From: Myxococcales bacterium
Lineage (GTDB): Bacteria; Myxococcota_A; Polyangia; Polyangiales; Houyiibacteriaceae
Direction of reading: 5' to 3'
Assembly: GCA_029863605.1 (NCBI GenBank)
Contig: JAOTVB010000014.1
Location: 1-64,000, forward strand
Length of the DNA stretch: 64,000 nt
Part shown: piece by piece, positions 53,088 through 62,468 of the stretch
Numbering within the stretch: the stretch's first letter is position 1
Layout of the letters: every line of letters begins with the position of its first letter
The notes under the pieces: generated by a model
The model's database searches: none
What the model saw: the letters and a program-made list of their open reading frames with translations, nothing else
What the model was told of the DNA's origin: nothing
Made by a program: the position numbers and the translations under genes

Positions 53088-55304
53088 ATGGTAGAACGCT
53101 CTGCGAGATGCGCCGGACGTAGCGCGATTATCCTGATCACGATTTGCTTATCGGGTGCCTGCACAGAATCCGGCAGCGAAGTGGCCAGCGATTGCGTACA
53201 GGCGCAGGGTCTGATCAGCCAACGAATCGCTCGCTTCGCCCCGAGGGATGTCGAGTGTGAATCACTGCCGGCTTCAATGGCTCTCGTCGAGCCGCGGCTC
53301 AGCACCGCAAACGTTCCCGATTCCTGGGCGACTGCCCCGCTCTTCAGCACGTCCGGCGCGCGCCGGTTCGCAACGATCGCGACCGCCGAAGGAACGAGCC
53401 TCTACGGCACGGGAGAAATTGCCGGCCCGCTCCTTCGCAACGGACAGGTGACCGAGGTGTCGACGATGCAGCCGTTTCGTCGGGACCCGCCACCGGGCCT
53501 CGGCTCCCTCGAGTACGACGATGCAACGCCCAATCTCTATCAGGCTCACCCGTGGGTTTTGGGGGTGCGCGCCGACGGCTCCGCTTTTGGCGCGCTGGCC
53601 GACACGAGTTACAGACTACGTATCGACCTGACGGCCGGAATCGTCTTCAGCGGCGAAGAGCCGTTTCCGGTGATCGTGATCGAGGGAGACTCGCCCCAAG
53701 AGGTTCTGAGGCAGCTAGGCGAGCTGACGGGAACGATGGAATTGCCGCCGCTCTGGGCGCTCGGCTACCAACAGGCTCGCTGGTCCTACCTCCCGGATGC
53801 ACGCGTGCGAGAAGTCGCTGACGAATTTCGCGCCCGATCGATCCCGTGCGACGTGATCTGGGTCGACATCGACTACATGGACGAATTTCGGATCTTCACC
53901 TTCGAACCTGAAGGCTTCTCAGACCCCTCCGGTCTCAACGACTACTTGCACGGCCAGGGGTTTCGTTCGGTTTGGATCCTCGATCCCGGGGTCAAAGTCG
54001 ACCCCGGTTACTCCGTCTACGAAGAGGGGCTAGCCGGCGAACACTTCCTGCTTGGTCCAGACGGCGAGCCTTTCACCGGAGGCAGCTGGCCCCTTGATTC
54101 GCACTGGCCAGACTTCACGCGGCCCGAGACGCGTGAATGGTGGAAAGCGTATTTTCCCGCCTTCTTAGGCAACGGCCTCGATGGCATTTGGATCGACGTT
54201 AACGAGCCGTCTCTGATCTTCCCGGTGGGTGCACAGTTTCCAGAAGATGTCGTTCATCGTGGCGGCGGTGGCCTTCCCGAGGCGACACATAGGCGTTACC
54301 GGAATGCATACGGACTTCTCATGGCGCAGGCAACGTTCGAGGCGCTTCGGGAAGCCAGGCCGCAGCGTCGCCCTTTCGTTCTGTCCCGCTCGAATTTCAT
54401 CGGGGGACAACGGTACGCTGCGATGTGGACGGGGGACAATAGCGCTAGCTGGGCTCATCTCTATTGGTCGGTCACGATGTCGCTCAACATGGGCCTTTCC
54501 GGACAGCCTTTCGTGGGGCCGGACATCGGCGGTTTCTTCAAGACACCGAGTCCCTCGCTCTACGCGCATTGGATCGGGGTGGGCGCCTTGTTTCCGTTCA
54601 GCAGAACGCACACCGTGAGTGGATCAGCGGACCAAGAACCGTGGTCATTTGGTGCCGAGGTCGAATCGACGGCGCGCACGGCAATCGAGCGCCGCTACCG
54701 ACTCTTGCCTTACCTCTACACGCTGTTCCACGAGGCCTCGACGATCGGGCTTCCTGTCTGGCGGCCTGTGTTCTTCGCCGATCCATCAGACGCCTCGCTT
54801 CGCGCCGAGGACCACGCATTCTTGTTGGGCGCTGATGTATTGGTCGAACCCGTTCTCACTGAAGCTGATCCGCACGAGTTCGCTCTTCCAGACGGGGCGT
54901 GGCGACCATTCACGTTGGTGGGCGAAGACTCCGACTCCGATCCCGCGATCCCGACTCTGAAGGCACGAGGCGGCGCGATTATTCCGCTTGGGGAAGTGAT
55001 TCAAACCACGACCGAACCTTCGCTCGAGCCCCTGACGCTCCTAGTGTCGCTCGACGACCGCGGTCAGGCCGAAGGAATCTTGTACGAAGACGACGGCGAA
55101 GGATATGACTACCGAGATGGAGACTATCTGCTGACGACCTATGCGGCCGAGCGCATCGACGGGACCGTCGCGCTGACTATCGCCAGTCAGGAAGGTGATC
55201 GTCAACGACCCGAGCGCACCGTCAATGTGGTGGTGCTGACCGACGAGGGCACCTTCTTCGGCACGGGGTCGGAGACATCGGTGATTCGGGTGCCACTACA
55301 GTAG
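53088..55304 (+). CDS. Glycoside hydrolase family 31 lipoprotein (alpha-glucosidase-like)
   Basis: A 738-residue GH31 enzyme with a signal peptide ending in LSGAC, so probably lipid-anchored to the outer membrane or cell surface. The catalytic nucleophile is Asp370 in DGIWIDVNEPS, and the acid/base is Asp450 in MWTGDNSASW. Other family regions are LPPLWALGYQQARWSY, VIWVDIDYMD and FVGPDIGGFF. A C-terminal beta-sandwich follows (VEPVLTEADPHEFALPDG onward, to YEDDGEGYDYRDG). GH31 covers alpha-glucosidases, alpha-xylosidases and related enzymes; the exact specificity cannot be read off. A GTG at 53079 would add three residues. No transporter or other carbohydrate gene lies nearby. Confidence 0.93.
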   Translation: MVERSARCAGRSAIILITICLSGACTESGSEVASDCVQAQGLISQRIARFAPRDVECESLPASMALVEPRLSTANVPDSWATAPLFSTSGARRFATIATAEGTSLYGTGEIAGPLLRNGQVTEVSTMQPFRRDPPPGLGSLEYDDATPNLYQAHPWVLGVRADGSAFGALADTSYRLRIDLTAGIVFSGEEPFPVIVIEGDSPQEVLRQLGELTGTMELPPLWALGYQQARWSYLPDARVREVADEFRARSIPCDVIWVDIDYMDEFRIFTFEPEGFSDPSGLNDYLHGQGFRSVWILDPGVKVDPGYSVYEEGLAGEHFLLGPDGEPFTGGSWPLDSHWPDFTRPETREWWKAYFPAFLGNGLDGIWIDVNEPSLIFPVGAQFPEDVVHRGGGGLPEATHRRYRNAYGLLMAQATFEALREARPQRRPFVLSRSNFIGGQRYAAMWTGDNSASWAHLYWSVTMSLNMGLSGQPFVGPDIGGFFKTPSPSLYAHWIGVGALFPFSRTHTVSGSADQEPWSFGAEVESTARTAIERRYRLLPYLYTLFHEASTIGLPVWRPVFFADPSDASLRAEDHAFLLGADVLVEPVLTEADPHEFALPDGAWRPFTLVGEDSDSDPAIPTLKARGGAIIPLGEVIQTTTEPSLEPLTLLVSLDDRGQAEGILYEDDGEGYDYRDGDYLLTTYAAERIDGTVALTIASQEGDRQRPERTVNVVVLTDEGTFFGTGSETSVIRVPLQ

Positions 55305-55329
55305 CCGCATCGCTTAACCCTGGTGCGGC
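55304..55329. terminator. Possible hairpin at the GH31 gene end
   Basis: GCCGCA (55304-55309) pairs with TGCGGC (55324-55329) across a 14-base loop, directly after the GH31 stop and 20 bases before the end of a convergent gene. No U-tract. A weak candidate only. Confidence 0.25.
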
Positions 55330-55349
55330 CGCCCCCAAGATTCTCCCGG

Positions 55350-55817
55350 CTACCGGGTCCCAAGCTCTTTCAGGTCGGGGCCGGCCCACAAAGGCTCATC
55401 CAGTTTCTGTTGGAGGTCGGCGGCGGTGAGGCCCTGCCGGATCTCCCGGACGATCAAGCCATTCGGTCCGAAGTCGAAGAGCGCGAACGGGCAGATCAGC
55501 CTGCGGATCGCGATTCCAGTTTCGTCCCGTGCTTGGATCAGAGAGTCGAAGCGGTCGTAGTCCGAAGCGCTGAGACCAATGATCGGACACCTCAACACAG
55601 GAGGCGCATAGGCCGTCGTGGCGGACCCGCTTGGCGACACCGACGCAACCTCGACGAACGCCAGCTTTGCCGACTGCGGTTCCGTCAGGTGCTCGATCGA
55701 GCCGCTCAAGGCCTGAGGAAGCCCTGCGCCGAGCCAGATCCCGTGAATCGATTGGCATTCCTGCGCAGCGCGCCGAAGCACGTGCGCTACGTCAGCTTCG
55801 TTGGCGGGCGATGACAT
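55350..55817 (-). CDS. CoA-transferase subunit B-like protein, short
   Basis: About 155 residues from the ATG at 55817, which overlaps the end of carA by 26 bases. The N terminus (RAAQECQSIHGIWLGAGLP) and the C terminus (RRLICPFALFDFGPNGLIVREIRQGLTAADLQQKL) recall subunit B of CoA-transferase family I, whose end usually reads as a DLAVFD strand plus a PGVTVEEV helix. The usual subunit is about 210-220 residues, so the central part appears shortened and key active-site residues cannot be assigned. No subunit A gene is nearby. It may be a degenerate relative or an unrelated small protein; I rate the family call as moderate. Confidence 0.5.
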   Translation of the reverse strand: MSSPANEADVAHVLRRAAQECQSIHGIWLGAGLPQALSGSIEHLTEPQSAKLAFVEVASVSPSGSATTAYAPPVLRCPIIGLSASDYDRFDSLIQARDETGIAIRRLICPFALFDFGPNGLIVREIRQGLTAADLQQKLDEPLWAGPDLKELGTR

Positions 55818-56901
55818 CGGTGAAGCGCCGAAATAGATAGCGCGAGTCGTGAGGGCCGGCGGCAGCTTCGGGATGATATTGAACACTGAAGGCACCCGTC
55901 TCGAGGTGCGCGATGCCCTCGCAGGTGTCGTCGTTGAGGTGCAGGTGGGTCACGCTACACTTGTTTTCGAGTGAGTCGACATCGACGCAGAACCCATGGT
56001 TCTGTGTGGTGATTTCGACGCGACCGGTCTCGAGGTCCTTGACCGGCTGGTTGAGCCCTCGATGCCCGAACTTGAGCTTGTACGTTTCGCCTCCGAGCGC
56101 GAGGCTCATGAGCTGGTGCCCCAAGCAGATCCCGAAGATCGGGCGCTTGCCGAGCAGGTCCCGCACCGTCTTGATCCCCTGGGTGACTGCCGCCGGATCG
56201 CCCGGACCGTTCGACAAGAAGACACCGTCGGGATCGTACGCGAGAATCTCGTCCGCCGTGGCGGTGGCTGGGACGACGGTCACCTTGCACCCTTCGTCGA
56301 CGAAGCAACGTAGGATGTTGAGCTTGACGCCGAAGTCGACGGCGACGACATGCCACGGTGGGGCGTTCTGGCGGGGCTCGGCCCAGACACCGCTGCCCTC
56401 GGTCCATTCGAAGGTTTCCGTAGTGGTGACCTCGCCCGTGAGGTCTTGGCCGGTCATCGGTGGCGCCGCTTGAGCCCGGTCGTGCAGCGTCGCCGGATCT
56501 TCGGCGCCTACCGCCGCCATCTGCGCCCCGACGTCGCGTATGTGACGGGTCAACGTTCGGGTGTCGACCCCGGATAACCCAACGATGCCTTCCTTTTTGA
56601 GATACGTGTCGAGAGATTGGACCGCGCGCCAGCTGCTCGACACCTCCGAAAGCTCACGGACGACGAACGCCCGCAGGGCGGGGCGCCTGGCTTCGGCATC
56701 TTCGAGATTGATACCCGTGTTGCCGATCTGCGGCGCGGTCATCGTGACGATCTGTCCGCAGTACGAGGGGTCGGTCAGGACCTCTTCGTAGCCTGTCATT
56801 CCCGTCGTGAAGACGGCTTCACCGACAGCGGTTCCCGACGCACCGAACGCGAGGCCGCTGAACCGGGTTCCGTCTGCAAGTACGAGGTGTCCTTCTTTCA
56901 T
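55792..56901 (-). CDS. carA: Carbamoyl-phosphate synthase small subunit
   Basis: A 369-residue glutaminase subunit that supplies ammonia to CarB for carbamoyl-phosphate, used in pyrimidine and arginine synthesis. The N-terminal domain begins KEGHLVLADGTRFSG and includes TTGMTGYEEVLTDPSY. The class I amidotransferase domain has the nucleophile Cys259 in GICLGHQ and the HPE catalytic pair in YHPEA. The frame is open 42 codons further upstream, but the ATG at 56901 overlaps the pyrC stop (ATGA) and fits the family. carB is not in this window. Confidence 0.95.
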   Translation of the reverse strand: MKEGHLVLADGTRFSGLAFGASGTAVGEAVFTTGMTGYEEVLTDPSYCGQIVTMTAPQIGNTGINLEDAEARRPALRAFVVRELSEVSSSWRAVQSLDTYLKKEGIVGLSGVDTRTLTRHIRDVGAQMAAVGAEDPATLHDRAQAAPPMTGQDLTGEVTTTETFEWTEGSGVWAEPRQNAPPWHVVAVDFGVKLNILRCFVDEGCKVTVVPATATADEILAYDPDGVFLSNGPGDPAAVTQGIKTVRDLLGKRPIFGICLGHQLMSLALGGETYKLKFGHRGLNQPVKDLETGRVEITTQNHGFCVDVDSLENKCSVTHLHLNDDTCEGIAHLETGAFSVQYHPEAAAGPHDSRYLFRRFTDVIARQRS

Positions 56902-58220
56902 GATCGTTCGAGTTCGTAGGCCACAGCGCCTCCGACGACCGTCATCGTGGGACGGCCCGTCAGCTCGCGGCCGAGCAAAGGTGTATTGTGTGACCTGGAG
57001 CGTAGCGCCTCTTCGGTGAGAATCCATCGAAGGTCGGGGTCGATGACTGTGACGTCCGCACGTCTCCCCTCCCGAAGGGACCCCCCTTCGAAATCCGGAA
57101 TGAGACGGCCCGGCGCAGCGGAGAGGGCCTCGACGAACCGAAGGGGCTTGATGACGTCATCACGCACCAGCTGGAGGAGTGACGCGATTGCGGTCTCGAG
57201 GCCGTTGATACCGACCGCCGCAGTCTCGAACTCACAATCTTTTTCGAGTTCGCTATGGGGTGCATGGTCTGTCGCGATGCAGTCGATCGTGCCATCCGCC
57301 AGCGCTTCGAGGAGCGCCTCCCGGTCCTCTGCTTCGCGAAGCGGAGGATTGACCTTGCAATACGTGTCGTAGCTGAGAAGGGCCTCGTCGGTGAAGAGCA
57401 AGTGGTGCGGAGTCACCTCTGCGGAGACGCGCAAGCCCCGCGACTTTGCCTCTCGAATCAGCCGGACCGCTCCAAGGCTCGAGATGTGCGCGACGTGATA
57501 GCGAGCGCCGGTGAGCTCGGCCAGAATCAAGTCCCGCGCCACGATGATGTCTTCAGCGGCCCGCGGCCAACCGCGAAGCCCGAGTTGCGTCGACTTCGCA
57601 CCTTCGTGCATTTGCGCGCCCTTGGTCAGGTCGTGGTCTTCGCAGTGTTGGCTCACGAGCAAATCGAACGTTCGGGCGTATTCCATCGCGTGTCGCATCA
57701 CAGCTGCGTTCATCACGCAGAGCCCATCGTCGCTGACTCCGATGGCGCCGGCCTCCCGCAAGTCCGCCATCTCGGTAAGCTCGACACCTTTCTGCCCTTT
57801 GGTGACCGCTCCGAAAGGCAGCAGCCGCGTGCCGCCGAGGTCCTGCGCGCGCGCCAGGATCATTTCGGTGATCGCTCGATTGTCGTTGATCGGATGCGTG
57901 TTCGGCATCGGACAAACTGCAGCGAAACCACCGGCAGCCGCGGCGGACAACCCCGAGGCGATGTCTTCTTTGTACTCTTCGCCGGGCTCACGCAGATGGA
58001 CGTGTAGGTCGACGAAGCCGGGGCACACCCAGGACCCTTCGACATTGACGACGCGAACGTTCTCGTCGTTGGAAAACCCGGCGCCGGCGTCGCGCCCAAC
58101 CGCTCTGATACGCCCTGCCTCGATCACGACGTCGGCGGTTTCGTCGAGGCCCGAGGATGGATCGAGAACCCGCCCACCCCTGAGGATCAGAGGGATCGGC
58201 GGGGTCACGTGCGTCAACAT
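56898..58220 (-). CDS. pyrC: Dihydroorotase
   Basis: A 440-residue class I dihydroorotase of the amidohydrolase superfamily, step three of pyrimidine synthesis. Zinc-binding histidines are in DLHVHLREPG near residue 73, with the usual CPMPNTHPINDN segment. Later histidine and aspartate motifs are VSQHCEDHD, YHVAHISSLGAV and CIATDHAPH. Length and motifs fit the PyrC/AllB-like type found next to carA in many bacteria. Its stop overlaps the start of carA, so pyrC-carA is a coupled operon. Confidence 0.95.
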   Translation of the reverse strand: MLTHVTPPIPLILRGGRVLDPSSGLDETADVVIEAGRIRAVGRDAGAGFSNDENVRVVNVEGSWVCPGFVDLHVHLREPGEEYKEDIASGLSAAAAGGFAAVCPMPNTHPINDNRAITEMILARAQDLGGTRLLPFGAVTKGQKGVELTEMADLREAGAIGVSDDGLCVMNAAVMRHAMEYARTFDLLVSQHCEDHDLTKGAQMHEGAKSTQLGLRGWPRAAEDIIVARDLILAELTGARYHVAHISSLGAVRLIREAKSRGLRVSAEVTPHHLLFTDEALLSYDTYCKVNPPLREAEDREALLEALADGTIDCIATDHAPHSELEKDCEFETAAVGINGLETAIASLLQLVRDDVIKPLRFVEALSAAPGRLIPDFEGGSLREGRRADVTVIDPDLRWILTEEALRSRSHNTPLLGRELTGRPTMTVVGGAVAYELERS

Positions 58221-58262
58221 ACCGGTCCGCGCTTACGTGACGGACCCAAACCAGTCAACCCG

Positions 58263-58508
58263 TTAGCCGGCCTTCCGATGCATCTCGTCGTCGTCCTCCG
58301 CGGCAGCGACGGTGCCGACCGAGGAGGAAACTTTGGCCTGAGCTTTCTTCTCCTCGACACGTTTCTTCATCGTCATGACTTTCCGGTAGACTGAGGCGAA
58401 GTCTTTGTTGCGCGTGGCCATATTCGGAGTACCGCCGCGCAAGAGGGTTTGCAGGATGAATTCGAGAACTTGAATCTCGCCTTCGGAAAAACTGTTGCTG
58501 ATGCGCAT
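58263..58508 (-). CDS. Small protein of unknown function
   Basis: An 81-residue protein beginning MRISNSFSEGEIQVLEFILQTLLRGG, a compact helical start, followed by a basic stretch (SVYRKVMTMKKRVEEKKAQAK) and an acidic tail (AAAEDDDEMHRKAG). No membrane segment or cysteine. The gene is preceded on its strand by a 240-base region with a cluster of inverted repeats. It lies 42 bases from the pyrC start on the same strand. Family unknown. Confidence 0.6.
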   Translation of the reverse strand: MRISNSFSEGEIQVLEFILQTLLRGGTPNMATRNKDFASVYRKVMTMKKRVEEKKAQAKVSSSVGTVAAAEDDDEMHRKAG

Positions 58509-58615
58509 GGTTCCGATCTACCACCCGTGTCGATGCATGACAATCAGTGACGAGCAATGTAGGGCCATGACCTGTCATGCGTGTTGGAACTTTGCGCTCT
58601 AAGTATCTGTGATTC

Positions 58616-58669
58616 CGATAGTTTTCAGGTTGCCAATCCAACTATCGACGATCGCCAAATCGATAGGTT
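58616..58669. repeat. Cluster of CGATAGTT-type inverted repeats upstream of the 81-residue gene
   Basis: CGATAGTT (58616-58623), its exact inverse AACTATCG (58640-58647), and CGATAGGTT (58661-58669) alternate in orientation. The second and third also give CTATCGA (58642-58648) paired with TCGATAG (58660-58666). The arrangement could be an operator set or the stem of the pilB transcript end. The rest of the 58509-58748 gap shows nothing else I can name. Confidence 0.4.
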
Positions 58670-58748
58670 AGTCGGATGCATGGTTGACAAAGTAGGTCGG
58701 GGTCGACCCCGTCGCGGTCGGGCGACAAAGAGCTACGGAGAGGCCTGA

Positions 58749-60452
<1,704 letters not shown>

Positions 60453-60707
60453 CCCAGTTACTTCCCTCACCGAAGTACAGCATTAGTATATTTATTCACA
60501 AAAATGACCCAGACTCAAGTGTAGGTGGAAAGGGACCCTTGCAGGCAACGATTTGGGGGAGGACCTACATTATGGGAGCTACCTCACTTCGGGGAAAGCT
60601 CCTTTTGCGGCAAACAAGGGTTTCGTAGGGGTTTCGGCTGGATCCCAGTCATCTTGGCGGAGGCCGATCCGCTTGCCGGTGCCTGGGACACGGAGTAGCC
60701 CGCGCAG
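60453..60707. other. Divergent intergenic region upstream of pilB
   Basis: This gap separates pilB (reverse) from the TPR-like membrane protein gene (forward). A short AT-rich stretch at about 60480-60502 (around ATTAGTATATTTATTC) probably contains the pilB promoter. I could not assign firm -35 and -10 boxes, nor a sigma54 motif. The GC-rich half near the forward gene shows no gene. Confidence 0.4.
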
Positions 60708-61604
60708 GTGGCGAAGCCAAAAAAACAGATCACCGCGGCCCCTCGAGACGCTGGAGAGGCCCTCGGGCAGCTCGAGCAGCCCACGATGAACTGGAAGGTC
60801 ATCGGGCTCTTGGGCGTCGCGCTGGCGGTGGTCTGGGTCATCGGCGGGATCCTCATGCCGACGATCGGTTACGTCGGGTTGATCGTGGCGGGGGTGCTGA
60901 CCGCGGTCGCGTTGGGGTTTCTGATTTGGATATGGAGGCTCACGCGAAAGTCGGCCGATATCGCTGCGATTCTCAAAAGCGCGACCGACAAGGAAGGTCG
61001 CGCTGCAGCGCTCGAGCAACTCCGCGCCAGACAAGCTCCGGGAGGCAAAGACGCGTTGAACGCGATCGCTCAGGCGCAGCTGGTAGCTCAGGAACATCCT
61101 GCCGAGGCGATCAAGATTCTCGAAGCCATCGACCTCAAGAAAGCGCCGGCGCTGGTCCACGACGATGTTCGTGCCAATCTCGCGATGTTCTACCTCATGA
61201 CGGGTCGAGCGCGGGATGCTCGGGAGCTTGCAGACGAGATCCGCCTCGACCGACAGCCCCAGGCCAAGGCTAAGGCCATGTACGCAGCGGTCGTCGCCGA
61301 AGCTTTCGCGCGCACCGGAAAAGCCGAGGACGCGCGAAAGCTTTTAGAAACCTACGACCCTGACGACAAAGAGTTTGGGCAGGTCGCAGGGATGCTTCTG
61401 CGCGCGCAGGTCTACACATACATGGCGACCAAGAAGCGCGGGCGCGCCAAACAAGCGATGGAGCAACTCCTCGAAGTGGATCCAAACATGGTCGCCGCAT
61501 TCGTCCAACGCGGCACACGCCCCGAGCTGAGCCGACTCGCCAAGCAAGTCTTGGCAGGGGCGGGCGCACTTCCCAAGCAAAAGATGCGCGTGCGCACGCG
61601 CTAG
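60708..61604 (+). CDS. Membrane protein with TPR-like cytoplasmic domain
   Basis: A 298-residue protein. Two hydrophobic helices (residues about 28-50 and 52-76: IGLLGVALAVVWVIGGILM and YVGLIVAGVLTAVALGFLIWIW) are followed by a 215-residue helical domain with TPR-like pairs (HPAEAIKILEAIDLKKAPALVHDDVRANLAMFYLMTGRARDARELADEI, then AFARTGKAEDARKLLETYDPDDKEF). It starts at a GTG (60708). It lies opposite pilB and 7 bases before prmC. No specific family recognised; a scaffold role is the natural guess. Confidence 0.75.
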   Translation: MAKPKKQITAAPRDAGEALGQLEQPTMNWKVIGLLGVALAVVWVIGGILMPTIGYVGLIVAGVLTAVALGFLIWIWRLTRKSADIAAILKSATDKEGRAAALEQLRARQAPGGKDALNAIAQAQLVAQEHPAEAIKILEAIDLKKAPALVHDDVRANLAMFYLMTGRARDARELADEIRLDRQPQAKAKAMYAAVVAEAFARTGKAEDARKLLETYDPDDKEFGQVAGMLLRAQVYTYMATKKRGRAKQAMEQLLEVDPNMVAAFVQRGTRPELSRLAKQVLAGAGALPKQKMRVRTR

Positions 61605-61610
61605 TAGCTC

Positions 61611-62468
61611 GTGACCTCACGCACTTGGACAATCCGTGAAGTCCTCGAATGGACGACGAGCGACTTTGCCTCACGGCAGATTGCGACGCCCCGCTTGGAT
61701 GCGGAGCTCTTGGTAGCTCAAGCCCTTGGTACTGACCGGGTGGGCCTGTACTTGGATCTCAATCGCCCTTTGGTGGACGACGAGCGCGCCGCGATCCGTG
61801 TCCTCGTCAGCCGGCGTCGGGATCGCGAACCCGTCGCCTACATTCTCGGTTACCGGGACTTCTATGGGCGCCGATTCTCAGTCGACGCGTCGGTGTTGAT
61901 CCCACGGCCGGACACCGAGACCCTGATCGAACACGCACTCGAGTGCATCCCCGAAGACAGGCCGTTCCGAGTGCTCGATGTGGGAGCGGGAAGCGGAGCG
62001 ATCGCGCTGACGCTGGCGGCCGAACGGCCCCTCGCAATCGTGACCGGGACCGACGTCTCCGAGGATGCCTTGCGCGTTGCTCGGAAGAACGCGGCGGGGC
62101 TCGGCCTCGGCGATCGGGTCCGCTTCGTGAAGGCGAACCTGGTAGACGAGAGCTTTGAGCACGATCTCGTGGTTTCGAATCCGCCGTACGTCACGCATGC
62201 ACAATTGGCGGAACTCGAGCCCGAAGTGCGGGACTACGAACCGAGCGCCGCGCTCGAGGGAGGCGAGGATGGCCTCGATGTCGTGCGGGCGCTGCTTGCT
62301 GCCGCCGCCAGGGTTACGCGCGCCGGCGCACGGATGTTGATCGAGGTGGGCGAAGGTCAATCCGGGTCGGTCCTCGCGCTGGCCGAACGCAGCGACGCCT
62401 GGAAGCCGGTTGGCACGCATCCCGATCTCAATCGGATCGAGCGAGTCGTTTACCTCCGCCGCACCTGA
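61611..62468 (+). CDS. prmC: Release factor glutamine N5-methyltransferase
   Basis: A 285-residue SAM-dependent enzyme that methylates the glutamine of the GGQ motif in release factors RF1 and RF2. The N-terminal helical domain begins TWTIREVLEWTTSDFA. Then come RREPVAYILGYRDFYGRRFSVDASVLIPRPDTE, the SAM motif VLDVGAGSGAIAL, and the catalytic NPPYVTH. The start is GTG, and the gene is normally sized. Its last 19 bases overlap the end of the convergent BatA-like gene. Confidence 0.94.
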   Translation: MTSRTWTIREVLEWTTSDFASRQIATPRLDAELLVAQALGTDRVGLYLDLNRPLVDDERAAIRVLVSRRRDREPVAYILGYRDFYGRRFSVDASVLIPRPDTETLIEHALECIPEDRPFRVLDVGAGSGAIALTLAAERPLAIVTGTDVSEDALRVARKNAAGLGLGDRVRFVKANLVDESFEHDLVVSNPPYVTHAQLAELEPEVRDYEPSAALEGGEDGLDVVRALLAAAARVTRAGARMLIEVGEGQSGSVLALAERSDAWKPVGTHPDLNRIERVVYLRRT

